This document shows, in pieces, positions 22,409 through 31,184 of a DNA stretch of 37,061 bases (position 1 is its first letter; each line of letters starts with the position of its first letter). The stretch spans positions 1 to 37,061 of the forward strand of contig CAIYJU010000140.1 of assembly GCA_903926565.1 (NCBI GenBank), read 5' to 3'. The DNA is from an uncultured Bacteroidales bacterium (lineage in GTDB: Bacteria; Bacteroidota; Bacteroidia; Bacteroidales; FEN-979). The notes under the pieces were generated by a model, which was not told the origin of the DNA, did not search any database, and saw nothing but the letters and a program-made list of their open reading frames with translations. The translations under genes and the position numbers were made by a program.

Positions 22409-23227
22409 ATGATTCAATTTCCAAATTGTAAAATTAACCTTGGACTCAGCATCCTTTCCAAACGACCTGACGGATTTCACGATATTGAGACGATCATGTA
22501 TCCGGTTCCATTCAAAGATGCGCTTGAAATTATACCTGCATCCGACGGCGAATTCATGTTTCAATCAACTGGATTAGTCATTCCGGGGGTCTCAGAAGAT
22601 AATCTTTGTGTCAGGGCTTTCAGGTTGTTACAGGCTGATTTTGGATTGCCCCAGGTGAAAATGCACCTGCATAAGGTAATTCCCGTGGGAAGCGGACTGG
22701 GTGGAGGATCTTCGGATGGTGCTTTTGCGATAAAGATGTTGAATGAACTCTTTGATCTTGGCATGGAGAATGAAAAGCTGAAGGATTATGCAAGGATGCT
22801 GGGGAGTGATTGTGCTTTTTTTATCGATGATAAGCCAGTCTTTGCTTTTGAAAAGGGTGACATGTTTGAGCAGACTGCAATTGACCTGTCAGGCCTGTTC
22901 CTTGTTCTTGTGATTCCTGCGGTTCATGTGGCTACATCCGATGCCTACCGGGAGGTGGTGCCCGAAACCCCAAAACACACTATCCGTGAGGTTGTCGGGT
23001 TTCCTGCCGATCTGTGGAAAAGCATGCTGGTAAATGATTTTGAAATACCGGTGAATTCGAAATTCCCGGTCATTGGAAAAATAAAGCAGCAATTATACGA
23101 TGCCGGGGCTATTTATGCCTCTATGAGTGGGAGTGGCTCTACAGTCTATGGTTTATTTGCTGAAGACCCGCATTTTACAATTTCACCGGCACATACTGCT
23201 GCTACTTATTTCGGTGCAATCCTGTAG
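22409..23227 (+). CDS. ispE: 4-diphosphocytidyl-2-C-methyl-D-erythritol kinase
   Basis: A 272-residue GHMP kinase that phosphorylates CDP-methylerythritol with ATP in the non-mevalonate (MEP) isoprenoid pathway. The N-terminus KINLGLSILSKRPDGFHDIET contains the substrate-binding Lys and Asp. The ATP-binding glycine loop is PVGSGLGGGSSDGAFAIKML near residue 95, then LGSDCAFFI, and the C-terminal GHMP motif MSGSGSTVYGLF. Length and motifs are normal. Its last 22 bp overlap the 3' end of the convergent LptF/LptG gene. It appears to have its own nearly leaderless promoter. Confidence 0.96.
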   Translation: MIQFPNCKINLGLSILSKRPDGFHDIETIMYPVPFKDALEIIPASDGEFMFQSTGLVIPGVSEDNLCVRAFRLLQADFGLPQVKMHLHKVIPVGSGLGGGSSDGAFAIKMLNELFDLGMENEKLKDYARMLGSDCAFFIDDKPVFAFEKGDMFEQTAIDLSGLFLVLVIPAVHVATSDAYREVVPETPKHTIREVVGFPADLWKSMLVNDFEIPVNSKFPVIGKIKQQLYDAGAIYASMSGSGSTVYGLFAEDPHFTISPAHTAATYFGAIL

Positions 23228-24282
23228 AGGAAGATCGCGATAAATCCAAAGATAACATTGGGAGTCCAAACAGCAATAAGCGGAGGCAGGTCGCCAAAGG
23301 TGGCGAACACCGTAAATATTTGCATGAATAAGATATAGAGGAAGGTCAGGGCCAGTCCGAACCCAAGATGGAATCCAATTCCTCCCCGCACTTTTCTGCA
23401 GGAAACAGAGACACCGATCAGCGTGAGAATGATGGTAGCGAACGGATATGCGATCCGTTCATATTTTTTTACTTTGAATTTGATGAGATCGGGATCCCCG
23501 CGTAACTCCTTCATCTTAATGTGGTCCCGCAACTCGAAATAATTCATGACTTTAACCTCCTCAACATTTTCAGTGAAGTCCTTGGGTTTGAAAGGCAGAA
23601 TGGTGTCCAGTTTTATCCCTTTGATGATGGACTCGTTCAAACCATCCATCCTTCTGGAATAATAATTTGCAATTTTCCAACGCTTCCGGAGGCTGTCCCA
23701 TTCGATTCGCTCCGCCCTTATTTTAAAGATCAAATTCCGGTCGTTGAATTTTTCCAGGGTAAATTTCGATCCGGAATTTGTTTGCATGTTGAAATTTTCA
23801 AGGTAAATAAACGTACCGGGACTGATCTGTTTGTGTACATTCATGTCGCTGAAATTCCTGGGATCGTTGATGTACTTTTTTTCGAATTCGAACATGCTCC
23901 TGTTCGTATAAGGAATGATAAAGTTCGCAAGAAGGAAGGAGAGTAAACCCAGCGCAAATGCCGAAAGAAAGTAGGGGAACAACATCCGGCGGAAGCTGAT
24001 CCCGCTGCTCAGGATTGCAATGATCTCAGAATCCGATGCCATGCGGGAAGTGAAGAATATAACGGCAATAAAGGTTAAAAGGTAGCTGAAGAGGTTGATG
24101 AAATAGGGAACAAAGTTGAGGTAATAATCAAAGATGATCGCTTTCATCGGGGCGTCACGATGCAGGAAATCATCGATTTTTTCCGAAATGTCGAACACAA
24201 TGACAATAAATATCAGCAACACCAGGGTGAAGAAAAAAGTCCCCAGGAATTTTTTAATGATATAGATGTCAATCGTCCTCAT
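23206..24282 (-). CDS. LptF/LptG-family lipopolysaccharide export permease
   Basis: A 358-residue YjgP/YjgQ-family inner-membrane protein. It has three N-terminal transmembrane segments (about residues 10-32, 50-78, 95-120), a large periplasmic beta-jellyroll domain of about 150 residues, and three C-terminal segments (about 275-350). The N-terminus MRTIDIYIIKKFLGTFFFTL is typical, as is KYERIAYPFATIILTLIGV. With LptB it extracts LPS from the inner membrane and passes it to the periplasmic Lpt bridge. It follows tgt by 7 bp in one operon, a pairing seen in Bacteroidota. I cannot tell LptF from LptG by sequence. It overlaps ispE tail to tail by 22 bp. Confidence 0.92.
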   Translation of the reverse strand: MRTIDIYIIKKFLGTFFFTLVLLIFIVIVFDISEKIDDFLHRDAPMKAIIFDYYLNFVPYFINLFSYLLTFIAVIFFTSRMASDSEIIAILSSGISFRRMLFPYFLSAFALGLLSFLLANFIIPYTNRSMFEFEKKYINDPRNFSDMNVHKQISPGTFIYLENFNMQTNSGSKFTLEKFNDRNLIFKIRAERIEWDSLRKRWKIANYYSRRMDGLNESIIKGIKLDTILPFKPKDFTENVEEVKVMNYFELRDHIKMKELRGDPDLIKFKVKKYERIAYPFATIILTLIGVSVSCRKVRGGIGFHLGFGLALTFLYILFMQIFTVFATFGDLPPLIAVWTPNVIFGFIAIFLYRIAPK

Positions 24283-24289
24283 CAGATTT

Positions 24290-25417
24290 TCAAAGCCTTT
24301 GCATCAGTTGTTTAACCATTTTCTCCTTCCATGCAGCAAATGTCCCAAGAATGATCTGGTTTCTTGCCTCTTTCATCAGCCAGATGTAAAATCCGAGATT
24401 ATGCACGGTGGCGATCATGGCACCGGTGATCTCTTTTGAGATGAACAGATGCCTCAGAAATGCTTTATTGTACTGCAGGTCGGCGAATACTTCACCATCC
24501 TGCTCGAGGGGGGAGAAATCACTTTTCCACTTTTCATTTTTAATGTTGATGATCCCGTTTCTCGTGAAGAGCATTCCATTGCGGCCATTTCGGGTGGGCA
24601 TCACACAGTCAAACATGTCAACCCCGAGTGCGATGCTTTCAAGGATGTTGGCAGGTGTTCCGACTCCCATGAGATACCGGGGTTTGTCAGGTGGCAGTAT
24701 CCCGCATACGAGCCCTGTCATGTCATACATCATGCCTGCCGGTTCGCCAACTGAAAGTCCGCCAATGGCATTGCCCGGCGCATCCTGGTCGGAGATAAAC
24801 CTGGCTGATTCCGCGCGAAGTTCAGGAAATACGCTGCCCTGAACGATGGGGAAAAGACTTTGTGAATATCCATGAGGACATTCTGTTGCTGCAAAATGGG
24901 TAACACACCGGGTCAGCCAGTAGTGTGTTCTCTTCATCGATTTTTTGGCGTAGGCTTCATCGCAGGGGTAAGGGGTACACTCGTCAAACGCCATGATGAT
25001 GTCGGCACCGAGGTGACGTTGAACATCGATGGCTTTTTCCGGTGTAAAAATGTGTTTTGAGCCATCAATATGTGATTGAAAGATTACCCCGTCGTCGGTG
25101 AATTTCCTGATATCACCCAGTGAATATATCTGGTACCCGCCGCTGTCGGTAAGAATCGGTTTATCCCATCCGTTGAATTTATGAAGTCCGCCGGCTGCAG
25201 AGACGATATCGGCACCTGGCCTCAGGTATAAATGGTAGGTGTTTGAAAGCATGATCTGCGCTTTTACCTCTTCGCGAAGATCCTTGACATGAAGCGCTTT
25301 GATAGTCCCCGCAGTGCCTACCGGCATGAAAAAAGGGGATTCCATCGCACCATGGTCAGTGGTGAGTTTTCCGGCACGTGCGGAAGTACTTTTATCGTGA
25401 TGTGATATTTCGAATCT
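24290..25417 (-). CDS. tgt: Queuine tRNA-ribosyltransferase (tRNA-guanine transglycosylase)
   Basis: About 375 residues, exchanging guanine-34 for preQ1 in GUN-anticodon tRNAs. Motifs are SNTYHLYLRPG, LTDSGGYQIYSL (general-base Asp), GGLSVGEP, YLMGVGTP and GVDMFDCVMPTRNGRNG, where the Asp is the covalent nucleophile. I place the start at a TTG (25417), giving MRFEISHHD-type N-terminus and normal length; the alternative TTG at 25447 lies inside a TACCTTTG promoter box. The usual CxCxxC zinc site is missing: its position reads GEVFADLQYNKAFLRHLF, though TVHN, carrying the fourth-ligand His, remains. I recall the same loss in other Bacteroidota TGTs. It is followed by the LptF/G gene. Confidence 0.94.
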   Translation of the reverse strand, partial: RFEISHHDKSTSARAGKLTTDHGAMESPFFMPVGTAGTIKALHVKDLREEVKAQIMLSNTYHLYLRPGADIVSAAGGLHKFNGWDKPILTDSGGYQIYSLGDIRKFTDDGVIFQSHIDGSKHIFTPEKAIDVQRHLGADIIMAFDECTPYPCDEAYAKKSMKRTHYWLTRCVTHFAATECPHGYSQSLFPIVQGSVFPELRAESARFISDQDAPGNAIGGLSVGEPAGMMYDMTGLVCGILPPDKPRYLMGVGTPANILESIALGVDMFDCVMPTRNGRNGMLFTRNGIINIKNEKWKSDFSPLEQDGEVFADLQYNKAFLRHLFISKEITGAMIATVHNLGFYIWLMKEARNQIILGTFAAWKEKMVKQLMQRL

Positions 25418-25444
25418 CAAGGAGCAGGTTTTGGAAAATTTCGG

Positions 25445-25452
25445 CAAAGGTA
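25445..25452 (-). promoter_or_regulatory. -7 box (TACCTTTG) of tgt-lptF/G
   Basis: Exact TAnnTTTG on the minus strand, 27 bp upstream of the chosen TTG start at 25417. It overlaps the alternative TTG start at 25447, which argues against that start. Confidence 0.5.
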
Positions 25453-25519
25453 AGGGTTCTTCCTGTTAACTATACCGCCAATTTATTTTCAAAACCGGTT
25501 TTTAATATGGGAGAATTAA

Positions 25520-25527
25520 TAACTTTG
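25520..25527 (+). promoter_or_regulatory. -7 box (TAACTTTG) of the glycosyltransferase-sigma operon
   Basis: Exact TAnnTTTG, 25 bp before the ATG at 25553. A T-run (25499-25503) lies about 17 bp upstream as a partial -33 box. Confidence 0.55.
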
Positions 25528-25552
25528 TGGCAGAATAACATAAATTTTCTTA

Positions 25553-26686
25553 ATGATTGATTATCTGTTTAATAGGCAATTATTCCCATTCATCTTGTTA
25601 GGCTCATTTGCCTTTGTATTCCTTGTACAGCAGATTTTTTACTGGTTAATTTTCTGGAGACTTGGACGTTACAGGCATCCCGAGCCCACGTCAAAGCTTA
25701 CAGGTGTTACAGTGGTTATATGTGCCCATAATGAATACCGTCATCTTAAAGAGACCCTGCCGCTGATCCTTGAACAGGACTATCCCGTTTATGAAGTCCT
25801 GGTTGTAAACCACTCCAGTGATGATGATACCCGTTATCTTCTTACCCAGCTTGAGGAAAAGTATCCGCATCTTACAACGATTTATATCAGGGAGGATCTG
25901 AATTTTTTCTCCGGGAAGAAATTCCCGCTCTCCATTGGAATCAAATCGGCAAAATATGACCAGGTGCTGCTTACCGATGCCGATTGCAGACCTGCGTCAA
26001 AAGAGTGGATCCGGCAGATGCAATCTGCCTTCACCCCTAAAACGGAGGTTGTGCTCGGATACAGTCCGTATTACAGGAATCCGGGAATCCTTAATAAACT
26101 CATTCGGTTTGATACAGCCCATATTGCCACTCAATACCTTGGTTATGCACTGGCAGGGATTCCCTATATGGGAGTCGGCCGCAATCTGTCCTATCTGAAA
26201 CAGGTATTTTATAAAAACCAGGGTTTTATTTCACATTACCGTATCAGGTCGGGCGATGATGACCTTTTCATCAACAGGGTGGCCAACCGTACCAACACAG
26301 CCATCATGGTTCAGCCGGGAAGTTATACTTTCTCAGACCCAAAAGATTCACTGGGCAAGTGGATTACCCAGAAAAAAAGGCATCTGTCAACAAGCCACCT
26401 GTATAAGTTCAGACACAAATTGCTTCTGGGGCTCTATGCCTTCAGCATGGCAGCCTTTTACGGGCTTTTTATACTTCTCCTTGCCTGCAACTGGTCGCCA
26501 ATCCCTGTGCTGGGAATTTTCCTTCTCCGGTTGATTTCCCAGTACATCGTATTAGCCGCCTGTATGAAGAAGCTAAACGAAAAGGACCTTGTTCCGTTTT
26601 TGCCGGTATTTGAATTTTTATTGATGATGTTCAATTTTGGAATACTGGTGTCCAATATGATACGTAAACCAACCCGATGGAAATAG
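25553..26686 (+). CDS. Membrane-anchored family 2 glycosyltransferase
   Basis: A 377-residue GT-A glycosyltransferase. One N-terminal transmembrane segment (about residues 10-32) precedes the catalytic domain: VTVVICAHNEYRHLKETLPL, VVNHSSDDDTRYLL, the metal-binding LLTDADCRPAS near residue 140, and an acceptor-side SGDDDLFINR. A QKKRHLSTSHLYK segment stands where processive enzymes carry QxxRW. Three or four hydrophobic segments follow (about 285-375), consistent with a membrane-embedded enzyme that builds a surface glycan or glycolipid. Donor and acceptor sugars cannot be deduced. It overlaps the downstream sigma-factor gene by 10 bp. Confidence 0.92.
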   Translation: MIDYLFNRQLFPFILLGSFAFVFLVQQIFYWLIFWRLGRYRHPEPTSKLTGVTVVICAHNEYRHLKETLPLILEQDYPVYEVLVVNHSSDDDTRYLLTQLEEKYPHLTTIYIREDLNFFSGKKFPLSIGIKSAKYDQVLLTDADCRPASKEWIRQMQSAFTPKTEVVLGYSPYYRNPGILNKLIRFDTAHIATQYLGYALAGIPYMGVGRNLSYLKQVFYKNQGFISHYRIRSGDDDLFINRVANRTNTAIMVQPGSYTFSDPKDSLGKWITQKKRHLSTSHLYKFRHKLLLGLYAFSMAAFYGLFILLLACNWSPIPVLGIFLLRLISQYIVLAACMKKLNEKDLVPFLPVFEFLLMMFNFGILVSNMIRKPTRWK

Positions 26687-27285
26687 GCGCTAATCTTACC
26701 GAAAAAGCCAAAAAGGATTATCAGCTGGTCCTGAAGGCACGTGAGCAGGGTGATCAGAATGCTTATGCTGAATTACTCAACAAATACCGGGATTCACTCT
26801 ATTTCATGATGCTGAAGATGACCAGTAATCCCACCGATGCAGATGATCTTACCATTGAAGCTTTCGGCAAAGCGTTTAAAAATATTCACCAATATACCCC
26901 TGATTTTGCCTTCAGTACCTGGCTTTTTAAAATTGCAGCAAACAACGCCATCGATTTTTTACGAAAAAATAACCGTATTCTCTTCTCTGACAGCTTTTTT
27001 GATGAAGACGGAGAGTCCCCGGAGACCCATTCAAACATTCCTTTTACCGGTCTCGACCCTGAGGAGAAGTTTATGGAAAAGCAGAAAATTCAGCTCATGC
27101 ATGAGGTGGTGGCAAAGCTGAAACCTCACTACCGCAACATGATTGAGCTAAGGTACTTCAGGGAGTGGTCGTATGAGGAGATTGCCGATGAAATGAATCT
27201 TCCGCTCGGCACCGTGAAAGCACAGCTTTTCAGGGCACGCGAATTCCTTTTTCATATCCTGAAGAAGGTAGAGGAGAGGATTTAA
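26677..27285 (+). CDS. ECF-type RNA polymerase sigma factor
   Basis: A 202-residue sigma-70-family protein. Region 2 is at about residues 25-95 (LNKYRDSLYFMMLKM, DADDLTIEAFGKAFKNI, FSTWLFKIAANNAIDFLRKN). A linker follows, then region 4 at about 140-200 (MIELRYFREWSYEEIADEMNLPLGTVKAQLFRAREFL) with its helix-turn-helix. It starts inside the end of the glycosyltransferase gene (10-bp overlap) and has no anti-sigma gene downstream, where hutU begins after its own promoter. It may be constitutively available or governed by a distant partner. Confidence 0.93.
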   Translation: MEIGANLTEKAKKDYQLVLKAREQGDQNAYAELLNKYRDSLYFMMLKMTSNPTDADDLTIEAFGKAFKNIHQYTPDFAFSTWLFKIAANNAIDFLRKNNRILFSDSFFDEDGESPETHSNIPFTGLDPEEKFMEKQKIQLMHEVVAKLKPHYRNMIELRYFREWSYEEIADEMNLPLGTVKAQLFRAREFLFHILKKVEERI

Positions 27286-27326
27286 GGTTACAGGGTGACA
27301 CTGTACCATATTGACGACGTTTTTAC

Positions 27327-27334
27327 TAATTTTG
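27327..27334 (+). promoter_or_regulatory. -7 box (TAATTTTG) of hutU
   Basis: Exact TAnnTTTG, 19 bp before the ATG at 27354. No clear TTTG is found at the -33 position. Confidence 0.5.
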
Positions 27335-27353
27335 TCAGATAACATTCTTTTTC

Positions 27354-29354
27354 ATGGAGACAAGCGAATTTAAAACAACGATCCTGCAGGGGATTCCGGA
27401 GGAATTGCCTGCAATACAGTCATTTGACTCTTCAATTAATCATGCGCCGGTGCGCAGGGATATCCTAACACCATCCGAGAAGGTGCTCGCATTAAAAAAT
27501 GCCCTCAGGTATTTCGATCCGAAACATCATGCCATCCTTGCTCCTGAATTTGCTGAGGAGTTGAAAAAATACGGGCGGATCTATATGTACCGGTTTCGGC
27601 CGCAATATGACATGCACGCCCGCAATATTTTTGAGTACCCGCACCGTTCACTTCAGGCAGCATCTGTCATGCTGATGATCCAGAACAACCTGGATCCTGC
27701 GGTAGCCCAGCATCCGCATGAACTCATCACATATGGTGGTAATGGGGCTGTGTTCCAGAACTGGGCACAATATCTTCTTACCATGAAGTACCTGGGCAAC
27801 ATGACTGACGAACAGACCCTGGCCATGTATTCGGGTCATCCGATGGGTCTTTTCCCATCACACCGGGATGCACCAAGGGTTGTTGTAACCAATGGCATGA
27901 TGGTTCCCAACTACTCCAAGCCGGATGACTGGGAGCGGTTCAATGCGCTTGGAGTTACCCAGTACGGACAGATGACTGCCGGATCATACATGTACATCGG
28001 TCCGCAGGGAATCGTTCATGGCACCACCATCACCATTCTCAATGCTGCCCGGAAAGTCTCCTCCGACACCATTGGAGGTACCGTGTTCATTACCTCGGGA
28101 TTGGGCGGCATGTCGGGAGCCCAGGCCAAGGCCGCTGTGATTGCCGGAGCCATTGCGGTGGTTGCCGAGATTAATCCGAAGGTTGTTAAAAAACGGCATG
28201 AGCAGGGTTGGGTTGACGAAGTATTCACCGACCTGGATGAACTTGTTCGCAGGATGATGCAGGCGGTTTGCAACAGGGAGCCGGTGTCTCTTGCCTACCA
28301 GGGAAATGTGGTTGACCTCTGGGAGCATTTCGCTGCTCAAAAACTTCAGATTGAACTGGGTTCTGATCAAACATCATTGCACAATCCCTGGGCCGGGGGT
28401 TATTATCCTGCGGGGCTCACACTGGAGGAGTCGAATGCGATGATGGTGGAGGATCCGGGTAAATTTAAAATGGCTGTGCAGGAATCCCTGCGCCGCCAGG
28501 TAGCTGCCATTAACATCATGGCCGACAACGGAATGTATTTCTGGGATTATGGCAACGCCTTCCTCCTTGAAGCATCCCGTGCCGGCGCTGATGTCATGAA
28601 GCAGGACGGGACGTTTATATACCCGTCGTATGTTCAGGATATCATGGGGCCTTTATTTTTTGATTATGGCTTCGGACCGTTCCGATGGGTTTGCACCTCA
28701 GGCAACCCTGATGATCTGGCAGTTTCAGATAAAATAGCAGCATCGGTACTTGAGGAAATTGCTTCGACCTCTCCGAAGGAAACCGAAATGCAGATGCGCG
28801 ATAACATCCATTGGATCCGTGAAGCAGGAAAAAACAAACTGGTTGTAGGATCCCAGGCACGCATACTATATGCCGACTGTGAAGGTCGCACCAAGATTGC
28901 AGCAGCCTTCAATGAAGCCATTAAAAACGGAACGATCACCGCGCCCATCGTTCTTGGCCGTGATCATCACGATGTTTCGGGAACCGATTCACCCTACCGC
29001 GAAACTTCCAATATTTATGACGGATCAGCCTATACAGCCGATATGGCAATTCAGAACGTGATCGGCGATGGTTTTCGGGGCGCCACCTGGGTCTCCATTC
29101 ACAATGGGGGAGGAGTTGGCTGGGGAGAGGTGATCAATGGCGGGTTTGGCATGCTGCTCGATGGTACCGATGATGCTGCACGCAGGCTGCGGCTGATGCT
29201 CCACTGGGATGTGAACAACGGCATTGCCCGCCGTGCCTGGGCGAGAAATGATGAGGCCATCTTTGCAATTAAACTGGCCATGCAGCATGAACCCGGATTA
29301 ACCGTCACGTTACCTGCAAAGGTCAGTGATGACCTGCTCAACGATCTCTTCTGA
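27354..29354 (+). CDS. hutU: Urocanate hydratase (long form)
   Basis: A 666-residue enzyme, about 110 residues longer than the well-studied Pseudomonas type (about 555). It hydrates urocanate to imidazolonepropionate in histidine degradation, using tightly bound NAD+ as an electrophile. Visible segments are YGGNGAVFQNWAQYLLTMKYL, MYSGHPMGLFPS, the NAD-binding GLGGMSGAQAKA near residue 250, SLHNPWAGGYYPAGL, VGSQARILYADCEGRTK and IHNGGGVGWGEVINGGFGM. No hutH, hutI or hutG lies in the window, so the pathway must be completed elsewhere. It converges on the lipoprotein gene, 8 bp away. Confidence 0.95.
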   Translation: METSEFKTTILQGIPEELPAIQSFDSSINHAPVRRDILTPSEKVLALKNALRYFDPKHHAILAPEFAEELKKYGRIYMYRFRPQYDMHARNIFEYPHRSLQAASVMLMIQNNLDPAVAQHPHELITYGGNGAVFQNWAQYLLTMKYLGNMTDEQTLAMYSGHPMGLFPSHRDAPRVVVTNGMMVPNYSKPDDWERFNALGVTQYGQMTAGSYMYIGPQGIVHGTTITILNAARKVSSDTIGGTVFITSGLGGMSGAQAKAAVIAGAIAVVAEINPKVVKKRHEQGWVDEVFTDLDELVRRMMQAVCNREPVSLAYQGNVVDLWEHFAAQKLQIELGSDQTSLHNPWAGGYYPAGLTLEESNAMMVEDPGKFKMAVQESLRRQVAAINIMADNGMYFWDYGNAFLLEASRAGADVMKQDGTFIYPSYVQDIMGPLFFDYGFGPFRWVCTSGNPDDLAVSDKIAASVLEEIASTSPKETEMQMRDNIHWIREAGKNKLVVGSQARILYADCEGRTKIAAAFNEAIKNGTITAPIVLGRDHHDVSGTDSPYRETSNIYDGSAYTADMAIQNVIGDGFRGATWVSIHNGGGVGWGEVINGGFGMLLDGTDDAARRLRLMLHWDVNNGIARRAWARNDEAIFAIKLAMQHEPGLTVTLPAKVSDDLLNDLF

Positions 29355-29362
29355 AATTCTGC

Positions 29363-30349
29363 TTAAAAATTCTTTGACAACAGAACCTGAAGTTGTACAT
29401 CTGTTGAATCAACAGGGTTGACTACTTCCTGACGGATGACTCCAAACCTGTTGTTAAGCCAGAGATAAGCAGTTCGGTTCACCTTCAGAATGCCGGAATT
29501 GACAGGTTCGGTATATTTGAAATACATGCAGTTAAAGCTGCCGGCAGGGGTGGTCATGACGAGGTTCGTATCCAGCAGGGTAACCGTGGTTGTGTCATGG
29601 TTTACAATGGTACTGTATACCACACCGGGCCTGGCATTTATCGGAAAGGTGAATGATTTGAAGCCAAGTGTCGAATCATTTACAAATGAAAATACAGCAG
29701 GGGATACTTTCCAGCTGAAAGTTTTTGTTTGTCCAGCCCACCCGCAGGTTTGCGATGTTGCTCCGGAAAACAGGTAATTTGCAGATGCCTGGCTGACCTG
29801 CTTCTGCACCTGGCAGGAATCTCCGTTCTTTAGAATTACGCGGTAAGTCGATGAATTGCCTGCAGTTGCAAAATTGTAATATTGCACCGAATCATCCGAC
29901 ACGCTCGCAGGTACCACAGAACCGGTCCAGCTTACGAATTCTTTGCCTATATCGCCACACTCATTGCCGGAGATGTTGATGTCCATTTTGCTTGTCTCCG
30001 AAAATACAGCATAGCCACCCAGGTTCCAGTTCTGGCAGAACGGGCTTGCCGAGTCGCTGTTCTCGACTTTAAAATACATGGTTCCGTTAACGAACTGGAA
30101 TTCATGAAATACACTGGTCTCTTTCATAAAAAGGATTCCGGTGAGCAAGTTGTTGCCTAGATCATTGTATATCACAAGGGTACCTGTCTCCTTTATAACC
30201 TTGTTGTTCTTAAATGTTGAGATGCTCCCTGTCCAGGTGCCGATAAAATCTGCCTGGCTTTTTCCGGTGGGATCAAATGATTTCTTCTTACATCCAAGGA
30301 AAGGAATCAGAAACACTGCGCTGATCAGTATTAGGAGGTGACTTTTCAT
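29363..30349 (-). CDS. Hypothetical lipoprotein
   Basis: A 328-residue lipoprotein with signal peptide and lipobox (PFLGC, Cys20) followed by KKK. The mature part is beta-rich. Residues about 35-150 form a lipocalin-like or META-like section beginning FIGTWTGSISTFKNNK, and about 155-328 a second beta domain with paired cysteines (CQVQKQ, TCGWAG). I do not recognise a named family. It lies 17 bp downstream of the YD-like gene on the same strand, so the two are probably co-transcribed, and is convergent with hutU. Function unknown. Confidence 0.8.
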   Translation of the reverse strand: MKSHLLILISAVFLIPFLGCKKKSFDPTGKSQADFIGTWTGSISTFKNNKVIKETGTLVIYNDLGNNLLTGILFMKETSVFHEFQFVNGTMYFKVENSDSASPFCQNWNLGGYAVFSETSKMDINISGNECGDIGKEFVSWTGSVVPASVSDDSVQYYNFATAGNSSTYRVILKNGDSCQVQKQVSQASANYLFSGATSQTCGWAGQTKTFSWKVSPAVFSFVNDSTLGFKSFTFPINARPGVVYSTIVNHDTTTVTLLDTNLVMTTPAGSFNCMYFKYTEPVNSGILKVNRTAYLWLNNRFGVIRQEVVNPVDSTDVQLQVLLSKNF

Positions 30350-30366
30350 GAGTTTAATAACGTAAA

Positions 30367-31074
30367 TTATTCAAAGAATGTATATTCATACTTAAGAAAA
30401 TAATGACGGCTGATGGCTTTTCCCAAACCGTCGATAATGACATCGACTATGTCTGTGCGGCCGTCTTCCCTGTAAGTCCGCCTGACAGTCATGAAAACTT
30501 CACCATCTTCATTGAGCTCCTCTTCCAGGATCACCTGCCCGTTTTCGTTGTGAACCGTTCTCGTTTGATTGGATTTAATGCTGTCGGCCAATGGTTCCGG
30601 AACTATTTCACCATCTTCATCAACAACCTGATGGTGTATTAACTCTCCGTCTTTCCATTCAAAGGTCTCGACCTGTTCTATATCTCCTTCTTCGGTGGTT
30701 GTGGTTCGTTTTATGAGTTCACCGGCATCATTATACACATAGGTGATGGTGTCGGCTGTTCCATCGAGGTAGTGCTTCAGGGCATGGAGAATCTTTCCGG
30801 CTTCATCCCTGACAAAGGTTTTCTCCTCAGCAATTTCATCTTCATCAAGGTAGTATGATTCACGCACCAGATTTCCAAGGTCATCATAGCCATAAACAAA
30901 CATATCTTCAAAGATGCCCTGATGGTTGTACCTGGTCTCTTTCAGCGTGCGTCCGTCGGAATCAAATTCACTAAAATGATTCGGATGTCCCTGAATATCG
31001 ACCTCCTCATCATTCACATTCCTTACAATATAATCAAATTGTGTAATGGCAATGCTTTTGGGTTGTTTCTCCAT
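30367..31074 (-). CDS. Acidic YD/RHS-like repeat protein
   Basis: A 235-residue, strongly acidic protein with no signal peptide. It consists of imperfect repeats of about 22 residues of the type YDDLGNLVRESYYLDEDE, YNDAGELIKRTTTTEE, HNENGQVILEEELNEDG and YREDGRTDIVDVIIDG. These resemble the YD-repeat/MORN-like units of RHS and YwqK-type proteins. It is too short to form an RHS cocoon and lacks the DPDG core. Its gene is divergent from the prolyl oligopeptidase gene and precedes a lipoprotein gene by 17 bp. It may be a cytoplasmic immunity or binding protein, but this is a guess. Confidence 0.78.
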   Translation of the reverse strand: MEKQPKSIAITQFDYIVRNVNDEEVDIQGHPNHFSEFDSDGRTLKETRYNHQGIFEDMFVYGYDDLGNLVRESYYLDEDEIAEEKTFVRDEAGKILHALKHYLDGTADTITYVYNDAGELIKRTTTTEEGDIEQVETFEWKDGELIHHQVVDEDGEIVPEPLADSIKSNQTRTVHNENGQVILEEELNEDGEVFMTVRRTYREDGRTDIVDVIIDGLGKAISRHYFLKYEYTFFE

Positions 31075-31184
31075 TTAATTATCTGTTGTGATTGACTTTA
31101 TCAAATTAATGCGTTAAATTTACTGCAAATATTGCAAATGAGACGTTAAAAGGCTGTATAAAAGAAAAAATAAACCCACGACCC

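Noticed and set aside
25418..25447. Upstream TTG start for tgt
   Set aside because: The TTG is part of a TACCTTTG -7 box; starting at 25417 gives the normal family length.
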